Below are positions 46,683-58,789 of a stretch of 64,000 nucleotides of DNA, in pieces (positions within the stretch are counted from its first letter, which is position 1; every line of letters starts with the position of its first letter). Under the pieces are notes generated by a model, which did no database searches, had not been told where the DNA came from, and was given only the letters and a program-made list of their open reading frames with translations. The translations under genes and the position numbers were made by a program. The stretch is from Helianthus annuus (Eukaryota > Streptophyta > Magnoliopsida > Asterales > Asteraceae): contig NC_035438.2 in NCBI RefSeq assembly GCF_002127325.2, positions 89,156,385 to 89,220,384 of the forward strand. The letters run 5' to 3'.

Positions 46683-48192
46683 ATGGCATCATCTGGTAGT
46701 GGAGTATCCAACGTGAGCGACCCGATGACCTTTCCTTCTGATGACGAGATGGCCACCGATTCGGGAGTTTACACCTCAGACACCACGAGCACCGATGAAG
46801 ACGATTTTCAGCCGTTTGCCCTACTGATCTTCGGAGACGACGTACCCCTAGCTGACGGCCCACCAGGAGAGGACCTACCCCTTGTTCCAATCCCTGCCCC
46901 TCTCCCCTTCGCTGCAATTCCCTTTGAGGAACAACCTCTCGACGCGTTACCCGATGGTGACATCGACCTACTCATCGAGGGTTCCCCGGAGGGAGACAGG
47001 ATGGTGGGGCCCCGGTAGAGGACGATGTTCTGCTTGTTGATATCCTAGTTGTTGATCCCATTGTTCCCATGGTTGAGCTTCTTGATATGGAGGTTCAGTC
47101 TGATTCGTCCGCCTCAGGTTCTTTTGAGTCGATAGCTTCGTTTGTCCCAACGTTGGGATTCGGTTACATTCCTCGTATTGACGGTGATGAGGAGATGGAG
47201 TTGGAGCAACCTGTTGAGGCTCCTGTTCTCCCAGATGATCAGATTCCTATTATGCCTGCTGATCATCAGCCCGCTCCAGTCGTTCCAGAGCCCATTCTTG
47301 CCCTTGACCCTATTCCAGTCACTGATGCACCCGTCGTTGCACCACCCGTCGTTGCACCACCAGCCGTTGAGATCCCAGGTATAGCACCCATACCCGATCC
47401 CATGGCTATTTTTGATGACCTGGCACCGTTTGCTACCCACATTGACCTGAGATACGCTAACACCAGCAATGGGTGGATCGAGGAGGATGACTACCCTTCG
47501 TATGTAGTTCCAGTCACTCCCCCTACCGCACCTGTTACTGTACCACTCGATATTCCGTTGTTTCCTCCACCCACATCTGATACCCATCGTACCGACCTTC
47601 CGATTACTTTCCTTCAGGACATTCCTCCACCCGACCTGGGGAGGGATCGTCGAGTCAGCCTTTCGGCCACACACCATTTATGTCAAGAGATAGTTAGTTC
47701 TTACCACAGATCCCTTATCCTGATTTTGTTCCACCCGTGTCATCTACTGCTCCTTTCATGTCTCAGTTTCCCCATACCACTTCACAGATTGCATTTACCC
47801 CACACACTACACATCCAGCTTCAGCCCCATTGGGTGAGCCATTTCTATGGTCATCAACCCATGTCATGCCAGTGTCCGACCCTTATCACCCGTTTCATGT
47901 CGGATACTCTATAGAGGGCACGCTCACGTCACTGCAGTTACAGCAGGAAGCCTTGAGACGATATGTCCAGGAGTTGGGGAGAGCTCCACATCCCCCATTC
48001 CCCTGCCAGACTCTATTCACAGCATCTCACACTTCTTTTCCATCATCTCAGGATTCAGATGTTCGTTTCCTCCCACTCGATCAACAGGTTGCCTACGTGT
48101 TGCGTTTTGCCTATGCACTTGAGGAGGACTTGGTGCATTTGCGCCGATTGCTTTTCTCTCGCTTCCCACCTCCTCTGCCGCCATCGGCATAG
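46683..48192 (+). pseudogene. Element F upstream acidic, proline-rich ORF (frameshifted)
   Basis: ATG at 46683. The frame breaks near 47015 and near 47680, giving three segments (46683-47018, frame shift to 47069 on, then 47737-48192). Joined in reading order they would be about 500 residues, but I do not write that out. Features are acidic Ser/Asp-rich start, Pro/Val-rich middle (PVVAPPVVAPPAVEIPG), and a C-terminal helix with LQLQQEALRRYVQELG and ALEEDLVHLRRLL. No capsid, knuckle or enzyme motif. Its place between hairpin leader and gag makes it an extra element-encoded protein, function unknown. Confidence 0.75.
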
Positions 48193-48566
48193 CCACTTTT
48201 GATTTATTGTAGGTATTGACTATTTTGACGAGAAGACAGCGACCGAGCCAGACTTACAGCATTTTTGAAGACCACTTTTGACATCATATGGATATTTGTT
48301 TTTGTCAGTTGTACTTGGTTAGACATTTCAGACAAGGGCATTGTGACCCTTAGTCTCTTGGGTTGTACGATATTTTGGGAAAACTTACAAACATTGTATT
48401 GTGGTTTTAATTATATGAAAGCTCAATCGCAGTATTCTTGTTACATGTTTTGTTAAAGTTATTGGTGTTGTGGTTTGAGATGTTATGTGGATGATGAATG
48501 TTACTATATATACGTATGATTATTATACCTACTATGACCTGACCAATATGAAACATCCTCTAGAAA
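48193..48566 (+). other. Element F spacer between upstream ORF and gag
   Basis: AT-rich, no supported ORF or repeat. It could hold signals for gag translation, but none is visible. Confidence 0.5.
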
Positions 48567-49729
48567 ATGCCTCCACGACGCGAAGCACACATGCCAACTA
48601 CCCAGGCAGAACTACAAGGAATCATCGCTGCCGCTATTGCACAATATGCTGCTTCTCAAGGAGAAACAAGCGGAAACATTTCGAACAACAACAACAACCC
48701 TCCGAACGGTAATGATCAGTCATAAGAGACACATTACACTATATTTGGACAATTCTTGTGCGACTGCTAATAATTCCTATAAATGACATTGCTTGTACAG
48801 GGTGTACTTTCAAGAAATTCTTATATTGCAAGCCGCAAAACTTTGATGGCACTGGGGGTGCCGTGGCTTTTACCCGTTGGACTGAAAAGACGGAGACGAC
48901 AATAAGAATGAGCAAATGTGCACCAGGACAACAAGTTACATACATCACTGGGCTTTTTACTGATGGTGCCCTATCATGGTGGAATCTCCAAGTTCAAACC
49001 TTAGGAGAGGCTGCAGCGTACGCCATGACTTGGGCTGAATTGAAAGAGCTGATGCGCAAGAAGTATTGATCCAGAGCTGAGATCCAGAGATTGGAAACCG
49101 AATTTTGGAACCTAAGGATGGAAGGACCGAAAATCGCTGAGTATGTCCAAAGGTTTCATGATCTGTCCCATGTAGTGTCATACATGGTCACGCCCGAATT
49201 CAAGCGTGCGGAACGTTTCATCTGGGGGTTAGCACCTCAGATTATGAGTATGGTCACAACATCGAAACCAGCAACCATTACTGAAGCCATCGATTTGAGC
49301 ATCTCGCTGACTGAAGAAGCCATCAGGCTAAACAAGTTTTCAAAGGATGATCAGAAAAAGAAGGAGACTCATGTGGAGTCGTCGGGAGAAAACAAACGCA
49401 AGTTTTCCAACTTCAAGCAAGGAACCAGCAGCGGTAGCAAGAGAAGTGAATCAAACACGCCAACCAGGGCCAAGACTGGTGATGAAAACAGAGGAAAAGG
49501 TTACATGGGCACTCTGCCCAAGTGTGGTACATGTCAGTTCCATCACCCCGCCCCGTGCCGACTCAGAAAATGCGAATCTTGCGGGAAGACAGGTCATTCA
49601 AAGGAGACGTGTTGGGTTGGATCAGGCCAAGGTGGTCAAAGGGGTTACAATAACAACAACCGTGGTAATGGAAACAGGCCACAAGGGAATAACGGGGGAA
49701 ATGGAAATCGTGGAAATGCCCCGAATTAA
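48567..49729 (+). pseudogene. Element F gag (broken)
   Basis: Starts MPPRREAHMPTTQAELQG at 48567; this frame stops at 48723. The capsid continues in another frame from about 48782 (FKKFLYCKPQNFDGTGGAV, FTDGALSWWNLQVQ), with an in-frame stop at 49067, then RMEGPKIAEYVQRFHDLSH and a basic region. A Cys/His pair CGTCQFHHPAPCRLRKC and the knuckle CESCGKTGHSKETC lie near 49530-49610, then a Gly/Asn-rich tail and a stop at 49727. Gag forms the particle and binds RNA. The 48726-48780 stretch resembles an inserted or intron-like piece. Confidence 0.85.
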
Positions 49730-52700
49730 GCTGGTAACCGGGGAACGAACGGAAATCGAGGCGGGAATGGTAATGGGAATAGCCAAGGGCCAGGATGCTT
49801 CAACTGCGGGGACGTTGGGCACTTCAAAAGGGAATACCCAAAGCTAAATCAAGCGCAAGGCCGAGTTTTTAACATTGGTGCGAGGGAAGCGCGCCAAGAT
49901 CCGAATGTTGTCACTGGTACGTTCCCTATAAATCAACGCTATGCGTCTGTTCTTTTTGATACTGGTGCCGATTATAGTTTCGTATCGTTAGAATTTAAGA
50001 ACATACTTGGGTTGGCCACTAGTAAATTAGACGTTCCGTACTCTATTGAATTGGCGAATGGGAAACTAGTGGAAACGAGTGAAGTTATCAGGGGATGCAT
50101 GATAGAACTGGGAGGACACGAATTTACGCTAGACCTACTGCCAGTCGAGTTAGGAAGCTTCGACGTGGTAATAGGGATGGATTGGTTGTCTAGCAACAAA
50201 GCCGAAGTGGTTTGTCACAAAAAGACCATCCGCATTCCAATGGCCGATGGAGAGACGATTGTAGTTCACGGAGAGAAGCGCGATACGCCATTGAGGATCA
50301 TTAGCTGCCTGAAGGCTAGGAAGTGTTTGAAGAAGGGATGTGTTGCCTACTTGGCACATATCATTGATAAGGAAGTCGTTGAGCCAAAGATCGAAGACAT
50401 TCCAGTCGTGAAGAAATATCCTGAAGTCATTCCAGAAGACTTGCCAGGATTGCCGCCTCCAAGACAAGTTGAATTCCACATTGACTTAGTTCCAGGCGCC
50501 GCGCCTGTGGCTAAGGCACCTTATCGACTTGCACCTTCAGAGATGCAAGAGCTGTCAACGCAACTCGAAGAGCTGTTAGATAAGGGATTCATTAGACCAA
50601 GCTTCTCACCTTGGGGAGCTCCAGTTTTGTTCGTTAAGAAGAAGGATGGTAGTTTTTGCATGTGCATAGACTACCGCGAGCTTAACAAGTTGACTGTCAA
50701 GAACAGATATCCTTTGCCAAGGATCGATGACCTGTTCGATCAACTACAAGGTTCGAGTTTTTACTCAAAGATCGATCTGAGATAGGGTTATCACCAGTTG
50801 AGAATACAAGAGAAAGTATTCCCAAAACTGCTTTTAGAACTCGATATGGACATTACGAGTTTCTGGTGATGCCGTTTGGGTTGACAAATGCTCCAGCAGT
50901 TTTCATGGACTTAATGAACAGAGTCTGCAAGCCGTACCTCGACAAGTTCGTAATCGTATTCATTGATGATATTTTGATCTACTCGAAGACGAAGGAAGAA
51001 CACGAGCAACACTTAAGAGCTATCCTATTGCTACTTAAAAAGGAGAAGTTGTACGCTAAGTTCTCGAAATGTGAGTTTTGGCTACGCGAAGTTCAGTTCC
51101 TAGGTCATGTGGTAAATGGGAATGGAATCCATGTGGATCCCACAAAGATCGAGGCAATCAAGAATTGGGAGTCCCCGAAAACGCCAACCGAGATTCGACA
51201 ATTCTTAGGTTTGGCTGGGTATTATCGAAGGTTCATTGAGGATTTTTCTAAAATCGCTCAACCTCTGTCCGCACTCACACAAAAAGACAAGAAGTTTGAT
51301 TGGGGCGATAAGCAAGAAGAAGCGTTTCAATTGTTGAAGAACAAACTTTGTGACGCACCAATTTTAGCTCTGCCCAAAGGCACGGACGACTTCGTGGTAT
51401 ATTGTGACGCCTAGCGTCAAGGTTTAGGCTGCGTGTTAATGCAGCGATAGAAAGTTATAGCTTATGCCTCATGCCAGCTGAAGGTACATGAGAAGAACTA
51501 CACCACGCATGACTTGGAGTTAGGCGCCGTAGTGTTCGCATTGAAGATCTGGCGACACTACTTATATGGAACGAGATGTACAATCTTCACTGATCACAAG
51601 AGTTTACAGCACATTTTTTATCAAAAGGAGCTCAATATGAGGCAGAGACGTTGGGTTGAGCTGTTGAACGACTACGACTGTGAAATCAAGTATCACCCAG
51701 GAAAGGCGAATGTAGTCACTGACGCCCGAAGTCGAAAAGAAAGGATTAAGCCCATAAGGGTTAGGGCCATAGAAATGATTGTCCAGACAGACCTCTCGTT
51801 GCGCATTCGTGCCGCGCAGAGAGAGGCCTTGAAAGAAAGGAATATCGAGGACGAGTATCTCCATGGGATGGAGAAGCAGTTAGTGCTAAACAGGGAAGGA
51901 ACATTGTGTTTCATGAATCAAATTTGGTTCCTCTGTTTGGGGGTTTGAGAAAGGTTATATTTGATGCGGCTCACAAGTCACGATGGGAATAGATTTCCAT
52001 GGACTTCATAACGAAATTGCCAAAGACGCCCAAGGGCCATGATACAATCTGGGTAATAGTAGACCGCCTAACAATGTCTGCGCACTTCCAGCCAATCAAG
52101 GAGAAGGACAACACGAGTAAACTTGCTGAAATATACATGAGGGAGATTGTTGCATGTCATGGAGTGCCTCTCTCGATTATCTCTGATAGAGATGGACGCT
52201 TCGTATCAAGGATTTGGCAGTCCTTCCAAGAGGCATTTGGTTCTCAATTAAATCTGAGTACAGCATTTCACCCACAAACGGATGGCCAGAGTGAACAAAC
52301 AATTCAAACATTGGAAGATATGCTCAGAGCATGTGTAATGGACCTAGGTGGTAGCTGGGACAAACACTTACCCTTGGCTGAATTCTCATACAACAACAGC
52401 TACCACACAAGCATTGGAGCAGCACCATTTGAAGCTCTTTACGCACGCAAGTGTTGATCACCGCTATGCTGGGCTGATGCGGGTGATAGACAGCTGGTTG
52501 GCCCCGAAATGATCCAAGAGGCGGCAGACAAAATTGCACAGATACGAGAGCGTATCAAGGCGGCTCGTGACAGACAGAAAGACTATGCAAACCAAAGGAG
52601 GAAACCTTTAGAGTTTCAAGTTGGGGATATGGTTTTGTTAAAGGTTTCACCCTGGAAGGGTGTGGCACGCTTTGTAAAGCGTGGGAAGTTGAATCCGCGC

Positions 52701-53066
52701 TACATTGGTCCTTTCAGAATCCTGCAAAGGATTGGGCTTGTAGCATACAAATTTGACTTACCTGCTGAACTTAATGGCGTTCACGATACATTCCATGTAT
52801 CGAACCTGAAAAAGAGTCCAACTCAAGAGACAGTTGTCATTCCTACTGACGAGGTTCATATCGACGACACACTCCACTTTGTTGAGGAACCGGTTGAACT
52901 TATGGATTGGAAGATTAATAAGACACGCCGGAGTAGTGTCAAACTCGTCAAAGTTCGATGGAATGCACGACACGGCCCAGAGTTCACGTGGGAACGTGAG
53001 GATCGCATGAAGGCCAAGTACCCACATTTATTCCCCAAGACCCCTGCAACTAGAAGTAGAACTTAA
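49730..53066 (+). pseudogene. Element F protease-pol (broken, zinc region deleted)
   Basis: Follows gag in the same frame. A second knuckle [14 protein letters not shown] has Tyr at the last metal position. Protease: [13 protein letters not shown] near 49955. Reverse transcriptase: [11 protein letters not shown] to SKIDLR, stop at 50783, shift, then [12 protein letters not shown] and [10 protein letters not shown] near 50965. RNase H: stops at 51412 and 51448, then [12 protein letters not shown]. At 51990 the sequence passes from AAHKSR directly to [10 protein letters not shown], so the H2C2 zinc region of about 65 residues present in G is missing. Integrase core and tail follow in a third frame (stop at 52455; [15 protein letters not shown]), ending 53066. 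It cannot be self-sufficient. Confidence 0.9.
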
Positions 53067-53087
53067 AATTTCGGGACGAAATTTTCT

Positions 53088-53101
53088 TAACAGGGGGAGA
53101 A
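53088..53101 (+). other. Polypurine tract of element F
   Basis: AACAGGGGGAGAA immediately before the 3' LTR start at 53102. Confidence 0.85.
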
Positions 53102-56100
53102 TGTGACAACCCACATAATTAGAGGTACTGTACAAATTAATTAACCCTAATTATGTGCTTAACGACTGTGCTTGAATACATCTGACACTTTAAACTGCTT
53201 ACTGATTCATGTTACATACATACATGTGCATCCCTTACATACAGTCACTCCATTTATTTCATACAGACTCTTAGTGACAACCCTGATGCACAAAGCACAT
53301 TTAGCACAGTGAGCGGATAACTCAGACACGTGCTGACAATGCCAGCACATAGACAGACACTATTTTTAGGCCAGTATGGGCCAGAGATAAAGCACTACAC
53401 CAGTATGGAGTGTAGGGAAGTGAGGACCATAAGATTGTGTCACTAGGTGATAGTTTGAGTGCCGGAAAGTGCCTAAAACTCATTTTAAGTACAAAATTAT
53501 GCATTTTCAGTAACAATTCAGTTTTCAACACACTCGTATTATACAGAGTATAGACTAAATGGTCCTGAACGCTTTCCTAAGTGTTGGAATAATTTCGTTA
53601 AAAAACGATGCACAAAAGACACTATACGGTACAATTAAACGCTTTAACGGAACGATACGTAACCGAACAACCAGACATTACCCGGGACACCAAAATATTG
53701 TCAGAAATATTATTTTATCATTCTTAATTATTTACGGTCACAAAAATCCCCATACACTATAGAAATATGGCATACACCCACTATACTGGAAAATACCCTT
53801 AACCTTCTAATTAAATACCTATTAGTTACCAAAATTTTTCATTTTACCCCCCCCCCCCAACCGAAAATTCTGCCCATGATTACAAATATATTTTGTTTAG
53901 ATTTTAGTTAATGTGATCTTGATGTCTATTGGCCAAAAATCTAACTAATAATGACATTAGGGAATAGGGTGCATGTTTCCAAGGGATAACTCATCATAAC
54001 ATCAAGATTCTCACTCAACTCACCCTCCCTCTCCCTATTTCAGCTCCCCCCCCCAACCGATTTCACCATCACCATCACTAACTTACCTTCACCTTCTTCA
54101 TCCAAGTCCTTTCCAAGCCTTGAAGATCATCCATAGTAGTTACAAGTTGAAGGACTCCCAAGAAAGCTTTGTTCAAGTCCTTGTCACTATCATTTCTCCA
54201 TCATCCTTGCCCTAAGATTTTCACCCTAGCCTTGTGCTAGTAGTAAGTCCCTTCACACCATTATTTCATCTTGTTCTTTGTTATGATGTTTAGTAGGATG
54301 ATAATAATCAAGTAACACAAGAAAATGTACACTAAAAAGATGAACACGAAATTCTGCGTAAAAACCCTACATGAAAAGTTTGTATGAAGTTGAAATCTGG
54401 TTGGTTTAGGGTTGGTTAAAGCATGATTGAAGTTTGAACATTAAATCATCGATAAATCAAGGTTAGGACCTTTGTTGATGCGTTTTTAGTGACTTTTACG
54501 TTGTAAACAGCAAGCTAATTTGTATTTCCAGCCAACTTCAACAGGCTGTAACTGAACCATTTTAAATCGAAAAACTGATTTTCTGAAGCCTAAAATATGC
54601 ATTTTGGAATAACCAAACAAATGGCACTGGAATCATAATTTTTCGAGACCGTTTACTATTTTTAAGGGACTGTTTTTGGACAGCAGCTCAAGCTGCATTT
54701 TTACTGCAGAAAAAGTGTGTTGTTTTCGGAGTCATAACTTAAAACCTGAGTAGAATCAACTCATGGAATTTTTACAGGAGATGGTCAGCATTGTCAGGAT
54801 GATCCTCCAACTGGAATTTCGTCAATTGGACTTACGGTTAATTTTTAGTGAATTATTCCGTAAACTGCAATCAGAAAGTAACAAATCTGATTGCAGTCGG
54901 GTAAATAAATTTCTGTAAAATATTGGTAATGAACTGGACTCTGATATTTTTACACAATAAAATTTTGATCGTATGAGTCATTCTGTAAAAATTTGGGAAT
55001 TTTTGAAAAAGGTTAACTATTTTATAAAAATCCTCGAAAACAGTCCAGTTTTGATTTATAAAGCTGAAATAACGTAAGTAATGCTTTGTACGTTTATATG
55101 TCGGTTTGATTATTGAAAATGAATTACGGGATATGTGTAAAAGAAAATGATATGCTAATTAAGCATGGACACCTCCGTTTACAAAGGAGACTATGGCGAA
55201 ATTTTTCGAAAATCCGAACACTTAGTATAATATTCGAGAAATATAGATACGAAATAGTTGTCTAACTATTTTTCTAAGAACAATAGTTAAGTTAAAATAA
55301 TTATTATTATTTTAACAAAATAATACCAAAGTAACGCAACTCAAAACACTAAACTCTAAGCCAAGGCACGGCCCGTTCGTCTAATAGACGTTAGTACGTT
55401 GTAGTTTGTCGTGTAAGCAGACAGAGTTAAGATTCGAGTCAAGACGCACTACGATGAGTTCATGACCCCCTTTTTCTTTTACTGTTTTCCGTTTTATACT
55501 TCGGGGGTGGAATACATGTTTACAATTTATTTCAGACATTTTATGCATGGTATTGTTAGCTTAAGGAGGGTTTTTATTACGCGATCAAGTGAGTGGTGGG
55601 CATGACACTTAAGGCCATTAATCCTCATCGTAGGACCACGGGACATGACTGATAGATCTATTTGGGTGTAGCGAGCCCACACCCATGAGGCCAGGGGCCC
55701 ATAGTGGTGACTATGTCTTCATACCGGAGACAAATTTGCTAGGTTTGAGTCTTCCTGCATCATTCACATATACTATTGGCTTTGCAACCCAATGGTGATC
55801 AATTTTTCCTTATTGCTACATACCAGGGACTATTTTACTTACAAACATACTAAACGGTTTATACACACAGACTTACACATGAACTCGCTCAACTTTTTGT
55901 TGACTTTTTAAACTGCATGTATTTCAGGGAATTAATTTGGATCTGGCAAGTGTTGCATGTTAGACAAGCTGCGTACTTAATAAGGATGTCATCCAGAGTT
56001 GTAGGGTTTGGGAAGTGCAACTCCTTCCTGGACGAGTTGCATGTATCTTATCCATGTTTTGTTGGTAGTCTTCGTTGAGTCTTACGAACTCGTTATAAAC

Positions 56101-56284
56101 AAGTAATGTTTTGTAATGCATTTTGCGGTTGATGTTTTAAGACAATAGGTTATGCATTTTTCCAAACTATTTTAATGGATGAACATCATATATTTTTATC
56201 ATATAGCATTGTTGTGATTGTTGCTATGGTATTAAGAAGTCACACCAAATAAACCCACGCTTCCGCAAAAGCCAGGGTGTGACA
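53102..56284 (+). repeat. 3' LTR of element F
   Basis: Direct copy of 43038-46217 with the same landmarks (poly-C near 53846, splice-like TTTCAGG near 55922). The target duplication GTTTC follows. Confidence 0.95.
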
Positions 56285-56544
56285 GTTTCCCAGTTCTTAA
56301 TTGCTTCAATCTTTGTGGGATCCACATGAATACCATTCTCGTTTACCACATGACCGAGGAACTGTACTTCGCGTATCCAAAACTCACACTTCGAGAACTT
56401 AACGTAGAGCTTTTCCTTCTTTAGCAGCTCTAGAATGGCTCTGAGGTGCTGCTCATGATCTTCCTTCATCCGTGAATAAATCACAATATCATCGATAAAC
56501 ACGATCACAAATTTATCGAGATATGGCTTGCACACTCGATTCAT
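56285..56544 (-). pseudogene. Element G reverse transcriptase fragment
   Basis: Minus strand [25 protein letters not shown] with the catalytic FIDD, then [19 protein letters not shown] and [14 protein letters not shown], where F entered. It continues at 43037. Upstream coding (toward the RT start) is lost; the sequence changes abruptly at 56544 to a TIR element, so G's 5' half is missing from this window. Confidence 0.88.
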
Positions 56545-57472
56545 CTTTATACCCAATTTCAAGCGGTGTCATTTGTCTTTAAAATTGATGAATTTTGTAC
56601 TTAATGTTAGAAAATCTTGCACATTATGTCCTTTAGCCCTAACCCAATTAGATTTTTCTGTTAAATCTGGTCATATGACTTGCATATGAGGGCATATTTG
56701 TCTTTTCATCGTTACAGGGACTATTGGGCAAATATTTAATCTTGAGATTATAGTGTAAAACAAAGAAAAATATATATAAACTAAATAAATCTCTACACTC
56801 TCTTATCTCTCTCTAAGCTATGCTCTTTCTCTATCTCTAACATGAAGATTCAATCACTAGTTAACCAACACATACTTATCTTTTATGATTACAAGTTCAA
56901 TTTCTTCGTAGATTCATTCTTGACCACCACAGGTTTAACCACAGTTATAAAAAGCATGTTTAACAAACTCCCACATTTGAATTCTCTCACTAAACTCAAA
57001 TCGAATTATCCCAAATTCATCCACCACCATGACAGTGCACCTGAACAAAGACAACCACCGGCAACAACGTCGCAACTATCACCACCACACATCCACCCTT
57101 TCCGTGAACCATTCGAACACAACCTCACCACCACGGTAAGTCGTTTCCGGCGAAATTAAAGTTTGGGAACCGAAAAATGACTGTTCTTCAGATCTGACGA
57201 TCGCTAGAGCACCCTCCACCTTCCGGTCAGCTTCTAGGCACCGTTCTAAGTCAAAGATCTGAGTATAAAGAAAACACGATCTTTATGGGATGGGGGTTCT
57301 GTCAGATCGACGGTGGAGATGAAGGCGGCGTCGCCATTACGGTTTCGGCGAGGAGAAGCTCATTCTAATATGTTTGATCGGTTTCGACACACCGTGTAGC
57401 AGTTGAAAACATAAAGTACAAAACTCATCAATTTTAAAGACAAAGGATAGCGCCAAAAATTGGGTATAAAGA
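56545..57472. mobile_element. Small TIR element abutting G, about 930 bases
   Basis: The left end CTTTATACCCAATTT... and the right end ...AAATTGGGTATAAAG are inverted copies over about 60 bases, with mismatches (TTTGTCTTTAAAATTGATGA is shared). No transposase. The interior has a short CT-rich, ATG-containing stretch (56760-57160) and a CGG-rich part near 57300 that look like a captured gene leader. A 7-base CACTCGA occurs on both sides (56533 and 57494), but the left copy is G coding sequence, so the true ends and target duplication are unclear. Confidence 0.55.
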
Positions 57473-58181
57473 TAAAGGACAAAACTTACAATTCACTCGA
57501 GGAATTAATTAACTAGTATGTTGTCAAGACTTTTGTTCAGCCTTTTACTTACCTATATTTATTATTATAAAATATAAAATATACTTGAACATCATATATC
57601 TTCTTCTTCGTTGCAAATAACTAGATTCCACACTGACCTGCAACTTTCGATCATCTTCCATACTTCCAAACTCAAGTTTGATTAATTTTATGCCCACGTT
57701 AATTATCGTATTTTGTTTTAATAGACTCATCCAAGGGCCTATATTTGTCAAAGAGGGCCCACCACTTTCAAACATCGTCGCTCACGCCGTGATCCATCTT
57801 GGTAGTGAAGCCAGGATTAAACTTGAGACCATTACATTATCTTGGTATGGTTTTTCCACTCGACCACCAACACTTTTTTGAATGATAGATAGATGCATAT
57901 ATTAAATATATAATTTATTATATACATAAAAGCTTAAAAAAATCTTTCGGGACTTTGAAAATTTAGGCCTCGGACGACGGCACGGGTTGGCCGGCCCAAG
58001 AGCCGGCCCTACGCCCTCCTGTCCCTCCCTCGTGCCGTTAACCACCCTAGTGTGTAGCGATATAATGAGCGGTGTACGTCTGACGTGGCCCGGAACAACG
58101 CCTCAACACACGATGACAACACATAGTCTTATGGGTGAAAACTATAAAACCCCATTGTCTATGTGATGCAGACGTAACACT
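57473..58181. other. Intergenic stretch, nothing firm
   Basis: AT-rich. Short ORFs at 57545-57881 and 58047-58283 show no recognised motif. A GC-rich palindromic patch GGCCGGCCCAAGAGCCGGCC lies near 57990. Confidence 0.4.
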
Positions 58182-58707
58182 TAGGGGTGCAAACGAATCA
58201 AATGTTCGGCGAATAGTTCGTGAACTGTTCGGCAGGAAGTTCGTTTGTATTCGTTCATTTATTAAACAAACGAACACGAACAAGGAATTTCGTTCGTTTA
58301 GTTAAATGAACAAACATGAACAGAGTTTGCCTACATTCATTTATGTTCAATAGTTCCTTAGTGTTTTTAGTTTTTATATTTTATTTAAATACTTCAAAAT
58401 TCTGACAAATAAAATATTTAATAAGTGTCAGTGTATCATATATTTTGTTTATGAACGCTTCTTTTTGTTCGTTTGTTTTCCATTAGTGTTCATGAACAAT
58501 AGTTTATGTTTATCAACGCTCGTTTTGGTTCGTTACCTAAAAATTAACAAATAAACACAAACGAGAACACGAATACGTTCATTTTCTTAACAAACAAACA
58601 CGAACATTAAATCTCGTTCAATTAATGTTCATGAACCGTTCGTGAACACATATATTTCTTAACAAACAAATACAAACAAGGTCTTATTCGGTTAGTTTAC
58701 AGCCCTA
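58182..58707. mobile_element. MITE of 526 bases with TAGGG ends
   Basis: Ends are TAGGGGTGCAAACGAA and, inverted, TAGGGCTGTAAACTAACC. The flanks share ACACT (58177-58181 and 58708-58712). The interior is full of GAACAAACG/CGTTCGTTT-type palindromic words and has no ORF. Family uncertain, possibly hAT-like. Confidence 0.7.
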
Positions 58708-58789
58708 ACACTGATGTGACAGGATAAACCCATACCATACGACATTAGTTGAAATTACGTGTTATTCTTATTTAGTCTATATCTGGAAC

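Larger units (their letters stand above)
43038..56284 (+). mobile_element. Element F: chromodomain Ty3/Gypsy retrotransposon
   Basis: Complete by structure: LTRs 43038-46217 and 53102-56284, perfect duplication GTTTC (43033-43037 and 56285-56289), primer site, hairpin-rich leader, an extra upstream ORF, gag, pol, polypurine tract. It is inserted in opposite orientation into the pol of its close relative G. LTR lengths are 3180 and 3183 bases with scattered differences of a few percent, so it is fairly recent. The genes are broken and the integrase lacks its zinc-binding region. Confidence 0.94.

Noticed and set aside
47114..47677. 187-codon minus-strand ORF over the F upstream ORF
   Set aside because: Antisense shadow; the plus-strand frame has sensible composition and position.
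56533..57500. CACTCGA as target duplication of the small TIR element
   Set aside because: The left copy is part of G's reverse transcriptase codons, five bases from the TIR, so the match is probably chance.
57678..57881. Short ORF with a GSEARIKLETITLSWYGF-like stretch
   Set aside because: No recognisable domain, no start context, and flanked by transposon debris.
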